Assembly (NCBI GenBank): GCA_003868215.1
Contig: QWDQ01000045.1
Span: 150,569 to 214,568, forward strand
Length of the DNA stretch: 64,000 nt
Reading direction: 5' to 3'
From: Pseudophaeomoniella oleicola
Taxonomy: Eukaryota > Ascomycota > Eurotiomycetes > Phaeomoniellales > Phaeomoniellaceae
Shown: one piece after another, positions 46,677 to 57,380 of the stretch
Numbering within the stretch: position 1 is the stretch's first letter
Layout of the letters: every line of letters starts with the position of its first letter
Program-made: the position numbers and the translations under genes
Notes under the pieces: model-generated
Databases searched by the model: none
What the model saw: the letters and a program-made list of their open reading frames with translations, nothing else
What the model was told of the DNA's origin: nothing

Positions 46677-49600
46677 ATGACTCGCTCGCCATCCTCCTCG
46701 TTGCTGTCCGAACTCCAGAACCCGACCTTTCCAGCCGCACTGAACGCCGCCTTAGTCGCTCTCAAGAACGAACTCATCGGCCACGAACAAAGAAAAAGGG
46801 TATGGATAGGATATGGAATCGTGCCAATTGTGGCGCACATCTTGGACCAACGCAGAGGGGACACAGGCAAGGGAATCAGCCACGGTGCGGGTCTGGAAAG
46901 TAGTACCCCAACGGAAGTGACGCAGACCCTCGCCGAAGATGACATGGCCTGTATACATGCGGCAGTCATTGTCGGTAACATCGCTCAGGGTATGTAATGC
47001 TCCTCTCTGACCCAAGCTCTCACACTCACGGATGGTGATTTTAGCCGGATCTTCATTCGTTGTTCCCCTACTGGCTGGCGGAATTATTCCCCGAATGGTT
47101 TCGATATTGTCTACGTCCAACTGTCCGATACAACTGATGGTAGCGATCCTGAAATCGCTCAACACCATTGCTGATCGGCTTCCTCCGCAATATGCCAACG
47201 ACTGGCCCGTCGACCGTCAACTGGCTGCGACATTGTATTCGAAAGAACACATAAGAGGCCTGGCCGTGATCATGGGGCAGTCCTCACCGCTTCCGGTGAT
47301 CCAGCAAACCATCTCGCTCACGGCACGTTTGATATCGAAGACATGCGTTGAGGAAGGTCACAAATCTGCATGTGTGGAAGCCGGGATCTTAGACTCACTA
47401 GCGGTACGACTAGCATCCTTTGTGGTGTCCCAGGGTTTCGTATTGCCTGGAGCAGAGAGCTACGTTCACGAGCCTGGATCCCTGGGGAATTTACCGCCGT
47501 CGGCCCCTCCGAAAGCACAGCTTGGACCGGTATTACAATGCATTTCCGTCCTCATACAACAGTCTTCCGTTCGCACCGAACATTTCCTCGCCTCGCCAGC
47601 GATAGTTACAGTATTTCCCAAGCCGAGACCAGAATTTGCTCCAATGGATATCAAACGAGGATCCCTACCCGATACCCCTTGGCTTTCCGGTTCCGCCGTA
47701 CCTCACTATACAGTCTCGAACCCGATAGACGCCCTCTTGCCCGCTGTTCCTAGCAGTGAATCACGTCACTCGAGCTCCGACTTTCCTCCCCTGGGGTTCA
47801 GGAAGTTCTATTCAAGAAATTCTTCTTTCCTGTCACTAGGTCTGGACGACGGCTCAGCTGCATCAGAGTCCAATGATGAGGAAGAGAATGCTGTAGTCTC
47901 ATGGCTAATCTGGCTGATAAGGTCCGACAGTTCCCTTGTTGTGCGACTGAGGGCAGCAAATATCCTCATTAGTTTCTTTCGTCTCGGCTTGGTCAAGAAG
48001 AGTCGAACGCCTATGCTGGGTATGTTACTGGTCCCAATGCTGGTAGGGTTGTTGGAGCGTGAGCCAGATCTTACTGGCGAGATGAATGACGGAGATGTTC
48101 TGCCATTGCAGCTGCGAATAAAGGAAGAGTTGCCACATCTCCTAGCAAATCTAGTCATGGATAGTACCGAGCTGCAGAAAGCGGCGGTTGACGCTCATGC
48201 AATCAAGTATCTGGCAAATTTGCTCAAGAAGACGTTTGATCCTTTGCCCGATCACGCCAAGGGCATGTGGTCGCCTGTTAAGGCACCAAAGACTCCAAGG
48301 AACAGACCTGAACCGGAGATGTCGCTTGGGATATCTGGACCTACTCCCATGGCTCGCCATCTCATGGTATTTCGTGAAGGTATCCTGTTGGCGCTGGCCT
48401 CGATCGCTCCATTCAAAGACGATTATCGAAAGGCCATTTGTGACCATGGAGTCATCCCTTTCATCGTCGACTCACTGAAACCATACACAACGATACCCCA
48501 TTTGAGTGACAATGGTCCGAATGGCCCTCATATGATACCTGGCAATCCCACGCCGACTCTTCTGGCAGCTTGCAATGCGGCAAGAGCGCTCACCAGGTCG
48601 GTAAGCGTCCTACGGACAAGTTTGAACGATGCCAATGTCGGGCCCCCCATATTTACTCTTCTCAAGAATAAAGATGTTGACGTGCAGGTGGCAGCTACCA
48701 CGGTTGTGTGTAATCTAGCGCTCGATTTCAGTCCGATGAAGGAGGCTGTCATCACGAATGGGGCGCTCAAGGTTCTTTGCGAGCATGCTCATGCTTCGCA
48801 TGCCAGGCTCAGGCTAGAGTCAATATGGGCCTTGAAACATCTTGTATACAACTCCGCCAATGAGATCAAGGTTAAAGTTCTCCAGGAACTTGGAGTTGGT
48901 TGGACCATGTCGATCCTCTTACAAGACCCATCGGTTGACGAACACAAGCTTGAGGAGGAAAGTCTCGGATGGTCTGCCCCATCAGGTCTCAGCAACACCA
49001 ACTGTCTTGGTCAGCCAATTGATCTGTTAAACCCGAAAAACACTTCCTCCGACGATGTCAGCATGACAGAGGTACCGATAAATCAAGGACTTGAAAACTT
49101 CAAGGCACACGCTGCAGAGAGACGGGCAAGGGCTGAATCGGATGCCTTTTTGTCCCCAGAGACACAGAAGTTAAATCTCGCCATACAAGAGCAATTGCTT
49201 GAGTTGCTTCGTAATGTAATATGTGGTCCAGGCGCATCAGAGATGATCGAGTATCTACTACGAGAGATCGGTCAGACTGAGTTCTTCCGAATGATCTTAG
49301 ACAAAATCCGACCAACTCTGCCATCGTCGGCAAGATCCAAAGCTAAACCGCGACTAAATACATCAAGCCCACAGATTGCACCTACTCAACCCGCTGAGAT
49401 TCTCATTGCATGCACCTATATCATAGTCCATTTGGCTGCTTCAGAAACACGACACCGTCGCATGCTTGTGTCTCAGACTGAACTCTTGCGTGCCATTGTA
49501 CCGCTTTTCAATCATCCGAATAGGGTCATACGGGTTAACTGTTGCTGGATAGTCATCAACTTGACGTACGAAGACGATGCTGGTGATAAGCTTAGTTGTC

Positions 49601-49731
49601 GACAACGAGCTCGAGAGTTAGAACGACTGGATGTCATGCAAAAGCTCGCTGTTTTACGTGAGGATCAGGACCTTGATGTTCGAGAGAGAGCCAAGACAGC
49701 TGTCAATATCATGGGAGGGCTTCTGAATTGA
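46677..49731 (+). CDS. Armadillo-repeat subunit of the GID/CTLH ubiquitin ligase (ARMC8/Gid5-like)
   Basis: Scaffold that recruits the substrate receptor in the GID/CTLH E3 complex, which degrades gluconeogenic enzymes in yeast. Exons 46677-46989 and 47045-49731, 55-nt intron; product 999 aa. Armadillo repeats run through the whole protein, e.g. ACIHAAVIVGNIAQ-AGSSFVVPLLAGGIIP across the splice in two parts, VQVAATTVVCNLALDFS, and the most diagnostic C-terminal repeats LFNHPNRVIRVNCCWIVINL and DVRERAKTAVNIMGGLL, which resemble the ARMC8 end. Middle inserts are disordered (about 225-285; around residue 440). The first Met at 46677 is chosen because no ATG precedes it in frame; a short upstream exon cannot be excluded. 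Confidence 0.82.
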
Positions 49732-50727
49732 TAGTGCAGGCTATCATACATTGACTCTGCACCACAAGCTTTTTTTGCTTATACGCTCACGACGGACTGT
49801 GTTGCTTGATGATTGTTCTCAAGTCACCCAGAGAGTATATAAGAAATACTTGATCTATATCCCTTCGCAGACCTCGAGACTTCGAGTTTCCATGCTTCAT
49901 CGATCAAAGCTCTTACAACAGCGCGCTGGACGACAATGCTTCATTGCTTTGAAATTGGGGATTGGTTACGAGACGCCTGCTCTACAAAACCACGAATCTA
50001 TGTCTCATCAACAACAGCAAAATACTTTGACATGACTGTTGGAGTTCACATCGAGAGTGAAAGTCCATACGGAAGAACGCGCTCAAGGCAACTCAAGCCT
50101 ATCAGACGGAGAGAGTAACATCGGCTCATAGTGGTCCGTGTGCTTATCTGTTGCTTCGACAGAGTACGATTAGTCATATCATTACTTCCAACAAGGCCGA
50201 ATCGCTCGAACCCTATGATCGTACGTTAGGGACGTATGTTAGAGGTTCACTACATCAGTTACCCATATTGGGGAAACAATTGAGCTGGTTGGTGGTCTCC
50301 ATGATCGCCGTCTGTAGAGATACGCATATAATATCATAGCAAGCCATCTCCATCTTCTTCCTAATACTTTGCAAATCCTTTCCTCGCTACTAATTGGCCC
50401 CGCTCAACACTCCAGGAACATCTGATAACGCTCTTCTTCTTCTTTTTCAAGCTACTTGGGTATGTACCTACCTAGGTATGTAAGTAGGTAAGGAATTGAT
50501 TACTTTTCACCGTTTCGAATCCTGATTAATCCAGAGCATAATAATACCAACTACCACCGAACCAAACCATTCCAAGTTGGCCTTTGTTCCTTTTTTACCC
50601 ATTCATCTTCACCATCCGGATCATCATATCGTTATTGAATCACCAAAACCCTCCTCCTCATCCCTCAGATTTGATCCCCTATTTATTTACTCCCTATTTT
50701 GACCCAAAACCGAGGGAGGTGTCCTCG
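49732..50727. other. Convergent intergenic region
   Basis: Lies between the ends of the ARMC8-like gene and the 652-aa gene. It includes a CCTACCTAGGTATG/TAGG cluster at 50463-50492 and a pyrimidine-rich, T-run-rich 3' end. No supported gene. Confidence 0.55.
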
Positions 50728-52686
50728 TTAATTTTTTTTTTTTTGATTCGGATTCCTTTTTTTTTTCTCCCCCTTGCGCTCCCTGACTTCTTCTTTCACG
50801 TTCGCATACGCCGATTTCCGTGCCGAGAGCAACTCGTTTAGATCTTTGAGCAGGAGGAGACTAGTCGTAGAAGTGACTTGTTGTGATGATGGTGGTGGTG
50901 GTGGTGGTGTTGACGTAAGGCTACGACGCACATGTTCGATATGCCGTTTGACGAGCTCGAGTTCCAATCTACACAGCTGTTTCTGTTCGAGTTTGGTCCA
51001 GGTGTCGAGCGTGGCGGAGAGGTGCGTGATGATGGATGTCATGCTGTCGTGTAGGTGATTGATTTGTTGGGGGATGTTGAGGAGGGTCGGTTCGGTAGAA
51101 GAAGAAGAAGGGAATTTGATACGATCCGCGATTTTCAAAAGGCGTTTTGCTTCGCGCCGGGGTTTCTTGTATCGCTTTCTCGCTTCTTTTGCGGTTAGAT
51201 TTATGGTGTTGGGGAGGTATTTTTCGCTCGGCATGGCGAGGTCGAGAGGGGGGTAGAAGGATGCTAGGAAGCGTTGGACGAGGGTGTCGGTGTCGAGGTT
51301 GTGGTGTGAAGAGAGGGGGAAGTAATGCTCTTGTGGTCGTTGTCGATGGCAGTTGTGAATGTGGGAAACGTCAAGGTACGAGGTGAGATCTCCTGCTGGG
51401 TCCTGTGAAGGGGTAGGTTGGAGGTGAGGGGAGAGATCGGCATCGGGGGACAGTCTGCTTGTCATGAGGTGTTGGTTTTCACGCGCTTCTTGGATATATG
51501 TGCTGGTTTGAAGTATTCTAGACGCGGCTGCTTGCAGGTTTGATGATGTTGCTTTGAGTTCGTTTGCTTTTTTCTGGTGCAGAATTTCCTGTCCACGCTC
51601 ATTATGGTCAGGGGTGTGTTTGTCGGATAATGCCAGATGGTTTCGTGCATCTCCGTGGCCATCATTGATACCAACTTTCACTCGATCGAATCGTTTTGCT
51701 CCATTGTTCGATTCATCTTCAACAGACTCTGTTGCGGAAGAGTCTGCTGACGATGGAACAGGACTGACCATTCTACCAGCGTGCTCATGGGCATCAACGT
51801 CTTCGTCGTCCTCCTCCATCTCCTCATCCACCTCCTCAGCACCATTATCCTCACCATCTGCATCTTCAATATTGTCATTGTCAACATCCACCCTATTTGT
51901 CCACTTGCACGCCTTCTCCAGGAACATAGCCGGTGTCGTGAGTAACGAAGGCGAAGGTAGATCATCGAACTCTGAATCGGCCAACTCAGAGTCACCATCA
52001 GGCTCACGAGGCACTGAATCTGCCAACGGCGTTGATAGCTTTGCTGGCGGGCCTTGTACCAACGGCAAGCTGAAAGAAACTCTCTTAGGGGTACTGCGAT
52101 GGGGCGAGTCGTGAAATGATGACTTGAGGTTGCCTTTCCTTGGCGTATACAAGGCTGACGTGAGAGTATGACTCGACGACGGAGTATGTGGCACACACCA
52201 CGATACCGTGGAGTGGTCTGCTTTACTAGGAGTGCTGGGAGCTCGAGTTCGCTCGATAAGAACAATTGGAGAGCCCCTACGTGGAAGAGGTTCCCTGTCC
52301 CTGGAATAAGAGCCTCCATCACGCTCGTCCACGGCGTCAGTACTGTGATGAAGTGGATCACTCGAAGCGTTCGCGAAGCCAGGTCCTTCATATCCATTGA
52401 CTGCCTCTGCTGCAGAAAGCGCACCACTCATGTAATATTCATCTGGGACCTTCTTCTTATTCTCGACGTTCTTCTCGATCAGCACAATGGGGTATTTCGT
52501 CTCTGTCTGCTTCGGTCCAGATCCGTGATCACCGCCGCCCTTAGAAGCGAATTTAGAAGTTGCTCGACGCTTGCGACGTCTTCGCTGACTGGCTGTCAAA
52601 GATGGAGAGTAGTCGTTGTCCGGTTGGCGAACGTTCTCATTGCTATCCTCGTGGTGGCGGTCATCCTGACGACGTCTTTTTGCCAT
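50728..52686 (-). CDS. Nuclear-looking protein with two SUMO-interaction-like motifs, 652 aa
   Basis: Unrecognised. A single exon from the ATG at 52686. The N-terminus is strongly basic (MAKRRRQDDRHH; SQRRRRKRRATSKF), consistent with a nuclear signal. Two near-identical short motifs, YPIVLIEKN (near residue 66) and SPIVLIERT (near residue 141), fit the hydrophobic core plus acidic residue of SUMO-interacting motifs. A central acidic stretch (about 265-305, EEVDEEMEEDDEDVD) follows, then an ordered helical region (about 460-640) with IQEARENQHLM, LVQRFLASFYPPLDLAMPSE, RKRYKKPRREAKRLL and a coiled-coil-like KLEQKQLCRLELELVKRHIE. A run of seven Pro and a lysine-rich tail end the protein. It may be a kinetochore or chromatin component, but this is only a guess. 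Confidence 0.75.
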   Translation of the reverse strand: MAKRRRQDDRHHEDSNENVRQPDNDYSPSLTASQRRRRKRRATSKFASKGGGDHGSGPKQTETKYPIVLIEKNVENKKKVPDEYYMSGALSAAEAVNGYEGPGFANASSDPLHHSTDAVDERDGGSYSRDREPLPRRGSPIVLIERTRAPSTPSKADHSTVSWCVPHTPSSSHTLTSALYTPRKGNLKSSFHDSPHRSTPKRVSFSLPLVQGPPAKLSTPLADSVPREPDGDSELADSEFDDLPSPSLLTTPAMFLEKACKWTNRVDVDNDNIEDADGEDNGAEEVDEEMEEDDEDVDAHEHAGRMVSPVPSSADSSATESVEDESNNGAKRFDRVKVGINDGHGDARNHLALSDKHTPDHNERGQEILHQKKANELKATSSNLQAAASRILQTSTYIQEARENQHLMTSRLSPDADLSPHLQPTPSQDPAGDLTSYLDVSHIHNCHRQRPQEHYFPLSSHHNLDTDTLVQRFLASFYPPLDLAMPSEKYLPNTINLTAKEARKRYKKPRREAKRLLKIADRIKFPSSSSTEPTLLNIPQQINHLHDSMTSIITHLSATLDTWTKLEQKQLCRLELELVKRHIEHVRRSLTSTPPPPPPSSQQVTSTTSLLLLKDLNELLSARKSAYANVKEEVRERKGEKKKRNPNQKKKN

Positions 52687-53243
52687 TTTTCAGCTTTCGT
52701 GAGGTAGGCTGTGGGTTCAATTGCACTGAGACGTCGTGTAGTGAGTACTGGGAAGAGAGGGACGAAGGCACGCCTCTGTGAAGAGAGGATAAGTTGTCGG
52801 CGGAGCCAGGAAGAGAAGGGATATGCTCCTCGCTGGTTAGTTGTGCGATATTACCACCAAGAAAAGGCAAGGGCTCGTGAATGTGTCTTCCAATAAATGA
52901 GCTAGAGACAGGGAACCTCAGTTCAGATAAAGCAGTGAAAATCTGGCAGGGTGAGTGTAAAAAGATTGAGTGGGTTTGCAGCTGAAAGGGGATATGTTTA
53001 CTTGAGCTGCGATTGCGCATATGCTTCATATGACCAACTCGGCGTTGCCTGTCGTCTCATTCACTTATGACATACATCAGCTCTGAGCGCCTCCTCTTGA
53101 AATGAACATTCACCATCAAGGAAACAATGCCCATTAAGGGGAACGACAGTAAAGGAGAACGACAGTAGTAGAAGTTTCTTTCTCGTGATTTGATGATTCT
53201 CTTTGTACAGTGATTTGTGCATACATACAACAATCAGGTGAAC
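52687..53243. other. Intergenic, promoter of the 652-aa gene
   Basis: No supported gene. It holds the 5' region of the gene starting at 52686 and the 3' flank of the VTC gene. A short duplicated GAACGACAGTA unit lies at 53151-53168. Confidence 0.5.
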
Positions 53244-55598
53244 CTACCCAACCAGAACGCCCCCGGTCTCATTCAACAAAAGGATTATGTTGTCAGGACT
53301 GTTCTCTTGCCTTTTCATTGCCGCACTATACTTGAACCCAAAGTTCAAGCACAGAGCGACAATTAAGCCAAGGCTTACAACCAGTGGCCCGAGTTTGTGA
53401 TCAAAGTCCTTCCCACTCCTTTCACGAATGAGTTTACTTCTCCATACGTAGATCCCCCATCCCCATAGTCCAGCAAAGACGGCAAACAATAGATAGACAA
53501 CGGCCAAGGCCCGGGCCACGTTATTGTCGATACCAGCTGCGTTATAAAGACCCAAGGATAATGATGCAAGTAAAACAGAAACATGCTGCCATTTGACAAA
53601 GGTACGCTGATTGGCAAGCCAGACCTTGGCTTCCACTCGCACTGGGCCTTGGTCCTTGATCCATGTTCCGGGATGCCGAACACCAGGCGGCAGCGCCGCA
53701 TCTTCCCATGCTGACCCCCCCTGTCGGTGTCGTTGTGCGTAGCGGGAGGTTGAAAATGATGGAAACAATGATTTCAAAGTGGATGGCTTGGAGGCATCGG
53801 TCGTATCTATCTGCGGGATTGATGCTTGCAGCCCATCATCATCAGAATCATGTTCCTCCACTGTAGGCGCAAGTTGGGACTGTCTCGCGAATGAACGGCG
53901 TGACTGTGAAAGACTTGGTTCGCCTTCACTGGAGAATCGGTGCGGAGATCCGATCTTTGGTTGGAAAGATGGCGAAGCGGACATTCTTGAGGTTGCCAAC
54001 AAGCTTCCAACCGCAAACTCATCCTCTGCCCGCTTTGCTTGCCTTTGCTGTTCCTCTTGGAATGCAACCTCAGGATCCTGTCGAATGTCCGTTTCTAGAT
54101 CACTAAGCCAGAACGGGAAGGTATTGACATAGTCTTCGAACAGCTGCGCGACACCATGGACGTATTTAGAGAACCGCGGGGTTTCTTTGACCAAATGGGA
54201 GGACATAAGATCGTCTAGCCATTCACTCGCCTTCTTATTTCCTCCATTCTTGACCTTGATATCGAGGATGGCATGAGGAAACCGAGCTATCTCTCCCTTT
54301 TTGATGGAAGTATAGGGAAATTCAAGCTCGTTCTCGTCAATTTCTTCGCGATGCCATTCCTCTGGGTCTCGGCAAGGGCGGTCAGGATCCAGCGCATCCT
54401 CACGGATGAAGGCCAAATCTGTATCCAGGGAGATTCTGATACGGTCGTCACCCGGAATTTGAAAGGCGGTACGCGTGTGGCTTGCGCGTAGCATTGGTTC
54501 GAGCTTGTTAGCCTTGATGAATTGCTGAATCTCCTCGACGCGGCTCTTGAATGCTTTGACCTCGTCAGAGTCAGGGCCGCTTCTCTGCTCCAACCTCGAG
54601 ATTGATTTCTCCATTTTGTATTCGCCTCTTAGGAAAGGCATTATATACTTCTCTTTAATCGGGAATTTTATCTCTCTGCTCTCATGTCCCACTACTTTCT
54701 TCTCGAAATGAATCTCTGATTTGTCCTTGAGCTGACCACTCCATCGCAGTCTCAGTGATCTAGCGCCGTCTGTCTGTTCTATTTTCTGGTTGTAAAGCTC
54801 AAACCCCGGATTGTCGAAGTAAATGGATGTGATGGCAGGGTCTTTTTGGGCTGAGTCAACGACCTTTGATGATTGTGGATTGTATACAAGGACAGGCAGA
54901 CGTCGAAGAATATAGGTTTTGACCTCCAGCAAGTTGTCCATATGCACCCAGAATTTATGGGACGTGTATGAGTCTTTTTCCACCTTCGTGTTGGACGAAG
55001 TTTCGGTCTGGCTTTCTTCCGACGCTTGCGTCACCTGCCTGACAAACGTATACATGGTCGACAATCGATAGAGGAGAGGGGAATAGTCTTCGGAGTTGAA
55101 GGGAAGCTGTGATAGGCGCACCTGAAGTAATGGGCGCACCCGATACTTGAGGCCCCGTCTGCGGTCATGCTTCTTAGCAGCCTTGAGGAAGCCGGTATAG
55201 TTTATCCTGCTGTATTTCTGCAGTCGGTTGATCTGCTCTGATATGCTGTCCAATTCCTTGTTGACTTCTTCTGCAATTTTGCGATGTTCATCTTCTGCTT
55301 CCTCTCCATTATTGACGACGGCAGCTACAGGTTCCAACTTGGCTTCGCACTCGGCAGTCTTTTCTCGCAGGTTTTTGTAGGTCTCCACCTGGAACGAGTT
55401 GACCTTGTCTAGTTGCACATTGATCAATTCATTGACGAATGCCTCCTCATCAGCATCGGACCATTGTCCTTCTGCATCACTGGGGCCTTGGGGAGACGAT
55501 TCGTCTTCTCGCAGCAGTTTCTTGAGCTTGCTGTAATCAACATACTGATCTTTCCATGGCGGATAAATGGCGGCTTTGAGGGTCGAGCCGAAGCGCAT
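53244..55598 (-). CDS. VTC complex subunit, SPX-VTC-DUF202, Vtc2/Vtc3 type
   Basis: Part of the vacuolar transporter chaperone complex that makes polyphosphate from ATP and moves it into the vacuole. A single exon, 784 aa. Residues 1-180: SPX domain (MRFGSTLKAAIYPPWKDQYV, YSKLKKLL, YTGFLKAAKKHDRR), the inositol-pyrophosphate sensor. About 215-510: VTC core tunnel domain (SIYFDNPGFELYNQK, RSLRLRWSG, IHFEKKVV, RTAFQIPGDDRIRISLDTDL, FSKYVHGVAQLFEDYV). About 520-640: disordered linker. About 655-770: DUF202 with three membrane helices (VSVLLASLSLGLYN, ALAVVYLLFAVFAGLWGWGI, LVVSLGLIVALCLNFGF). The YPPWKDxYxDYxxLKKLL start, the EYSPLLYRLS-like segment and RPCRDPEEWHREEID resemble Vtc2/Vtc3 (regulatory) rather than catalytic Vtc4. 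Confidence 0.92.
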   Translation of the reverse strand: MRFGSTLKAAIYPPWKDQYVDYSKLKKLLREDESSPQGPSDAEGQWSDADEEAFVNELINVQLDKVNSFQVETYKNLREKTAECEAKLEPVAAVVNNGEEAEDEHRKIAEEVNKELDSISEQINRLQKYSRINYTGFLKAAKKHDRRRGLKYRVRPLLQVRLSQLPFNSEDYSPLLYRLSTMYTFVRQVTQASEESQTETSSNTKVEKDSYTSHKFWVHMDNLLEVKTYILRRLPVLVYNPQSSKVVDSAQKDPAITSIYFDNPGFELYNQKIEQTDGARSLRLRWSGQLKDKSEIHFEKKVVGHESREIKFPIKEKYIMPFLRGEYKMEKSISRLEQRSGPDSDEVKAFKSRVEEIQQFIKANKLEPMLRASHTRTAFQIPGDDRIRISLDTDLAFIREDALDPDRPCRDPEEWHREEIDENELEFPYTSIKKGEIARFPHAILDIKVKNGGNKKASEWLDDLMSSHLVKETPRFSKYVHGVAQLFEDYVNTFPFWLSDLETDIRQDPEVAFQEEQQRQAKRAEDEFAVGSLLATSRMSASPSFQPKIGSPHRFSSEGEPSLSQSRRSFARQSQLAPTVEEHDSDDDGLQASIPQIDTTDASKPSTLKSLFPSFSTSRYAQRHRQGGSAWEDAALPPGVRHPGTWIKDQGPVRVEAKVWLANQRTFVKWQHVSVLLASLSLGLYNAAGIDNNVARALAVVYLLFAVFAGLWGWGIYVWRSKLIRERSGKDFDHKLGPLVVSLGLIVALCLNFGFKYSAAMKRQENSPDNIILLLNETGGVLVG

Positions 55599-55983
55599 CT
55601 CGACAAACCTCCAAGGATATACCGATACTGCTCAATGCTCAATTTAACTGGAAAGCAGACGGTGAATATGGCTGAAAGATGAACAAGAGATAAGGGGAAG
55701 AGAAGATCAAGCACAGGTATACATCACCGCATTGGCTTCTTTGCAACTCGCAACTCGCAACGAATCAGCTTTCTCAACTTCCGCACCTGCTCTGCGGGAC
55801 ACGATAACTTTCTGATTGGCTCGATAATAAAAAGAGCTCTTGGCTGATGACCTAAGATATTAGTCAACCATTTGCGGAGAACTGAAGGTCCCCCGTTGAT
55901 ATGAAATCAGCCCTACCGAACTATGCGACGCAGATGATATACAACGAACATATTCTTAACAGGAGTCCCATTCCCGCTTGTGG

Positions 55984-55998
55984 ATGTTCAATGGATAA
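55984..55998 (+). promoter_or_regulatory. Four-codon upstream ORF overlapping the Nudix start (TAATG)
   Basis: ATG TTC AAT GGA TAA at 55984-55998. Its stop shares the final A with the main ATG at 55998-56000, a geometry that allows termination-reinitiation. This holds only if the transcript starts upstream of 55984. Confidence 0.5.
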
Positions 55999-57380
55999 TG
56001 AGTGATCCCGCTGAGAGATTCACTGACCTTGCAGGAAAATTGGGCAATGTTCTCTTTGATTTGAAGCAACATCCATCACCATATGTACCTAATCCACCGG
56101 GCACCAAGAAGAGAGCGTCCGTAGCTCTTGTTGTGCGAGTTAATCCAGATTTCAACCATGGCGCCGTTTCAACGGAGAGTGCGCCGCCCGCTCAACAGCT
56201 GAATCTTGACGCTTTCTTTGCAAAAGACTGGGTGAAACATGGCAGCCCCGAAGTCCTCTTCATTAAGCGCATCGACCGATCTGGTGACCGATGGTCTGGT
56301 CATGTCGCCCTTCCTGGTGGCCGCCGCGACCCTGAAGACGAGTCTGATCTAGCAACTGCGATACGTGAAACTCAAGAAGAAGTCGGTCTCGATCTTACCT
56401 CCTCGTGGTGTATCCCTGTTGGCAACCTCCCTGAAAGAATCATAAGCACAACCTGGGGCAATCAGGTCCTCATGGTAATCTGTCCCTACGTTTTCCTGTG
56501 GACAGCGCCAACAAGCCCACCACTACGTCTACAACCCACTGAAATTGCAAGTACACATTGGGTGCCTCTCGCCGGCCTCCTCTCTCCCTCTCTCCGAACC
56601 CAACAACTCACCCATTTCTCTGATCGTCTCATGAACAACCATGGCTCCTTGACTAGGTACCTCATAAGACTTATGATAGGTAAAATGACATTCTCCGCCA
56701 TACGCCTCATTCCTTCCGAGTCCGTGTTCTCGACTACACTCGCAGACATCACGTCCCCACCACCATCTCTCAACCGCTTCCGAGCCCTTGCATCTTATAT
56801 CTCCCCAACGCGCAATCTCCCGCCCAAGCCCCAACCCCTCCACCTATGGGGCCTAACCCTCGGCATCCTTGCCGACTTCCTCGCCCAATTCCCACCCCAC
56901 GACGCCATCGACCTCTGGACCTACCCCACCTTCACCCCCTACGACCTCCAACTCATCATCTACATCCTAACATGGTCCAAACGCAAACAAAACGCCCGAG
57001 TTCTCAACGACGGCTCACGCACGCCTCCTCCTCCTCGTCCAGCTTCATCCTCACAACAGCCATCGCCCAGGAGATATAGTACAGGCGAAGCAAACAACAC
57101 GGCCATCGACGCCACCACCGCCGCCGTCGTCGCCATTGAAGACGAACACCCTGAAAACAAGCCCATTACTACTACTACTACGACGGCCGCAGCAGCAACA
57201 CCTAGCATCGCAACTCCGACGCTCCCAAAATCAGACGCCGTCAGCACCCTTCTAAACGGCTACTACGACCGCCTGAAACTCGCCATCGGTGCCTTTCTGG
57301 TCTGGAGGCTTGGGCTCAGTCTTTCCGTCGCTGTGGCTTTGGTGAGGTGGTGGAGGCGGGGAAGTCGGTGGAGGAGGTAA
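55998..57380 (+). CDS. Nudix hydrolase, CoA-diphosphatase-like, with C-terminal membrane segment
   Basis: Hydrolyses nucleoside diphosphates linked to another moiety; the UPF0035-like lead-in (FIKRIDRSGDRWSGHVALPGG) points to coenzyme A or acyl-CoA diphosphatases such as yeast Pcd1. A single exon, 460 aa from the ATG at 55998. The Nudix box lies at residues about 107-130 with LPGG, IRETQEEVGL giving the metal-binding REtqEE. Residues 130-290 complete the fold. About 340-415 is low complexity (Pro, Thr, Ala runs). A hydrophobic segment near the end (AIGAFLVWRLGLSLSVAVAL) followed by RWWRRGSRWRR suggests a tail anchor, unusual for soluble CoA hydrolases. The gene is divergent from the VTC gene, about 400 bp apart, so they may share a promoter. 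Confidence 0.85.
   Translation: MSDPAERFTDLAGKLGNVLFDLKQHPSPYVPNPPGTKKRASVALVVRVNPDFNHGAVSTESAPPAQQLNLDAFFAKDWVKHGSPEVLFIKRIDRSGDRWSGHVALPGGRRDPEDESDLATAIRETQEEVGLDLTSSWCIPVGNLPERIISTTWGNQVLMVICPYVFLWTAPTSPPLRLQPTEIASTHWVPLAGLLSPSLRTQQLTHFSDRLMNNHGSLTRYLIRLMIGKMTFSAIRLIPSESVFSTTLADITSPPPSLNRFRALASYISPTRNLPPKPQPLHLWGLTLGILADFLAQFPPHDAIDLWTYPTFTPYDLQLIIYILTWSKRKQNARVLNDGSRTPPPPRPASSSQQPSPRRYSTGEANNTAIDATTAAVVAIEDEHPENKPITTTTTTAAAATPSIATPTLPKSDAVSTLLNGYYDRLKLAIGAFLVWRLGLSLSVAVALVRWWRRGSRWRR

Noticed and set aside
53244-55598. Assignment as catalytic Vtc4
   Set aside because: The N-terminal YPPWKD...DYSKLKKLL, the inter-domain segment and RPCRDPEEWHREEID match my knowledge of Vtc2/Vtc3 better than Vtc4.
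55424-55714. Minus-strand frame upstream of the VTC start
   Set aside because: Overlaps the SPX coding region in another frame; the VTC frame starts cleanly at 55598 with the SPX signature.
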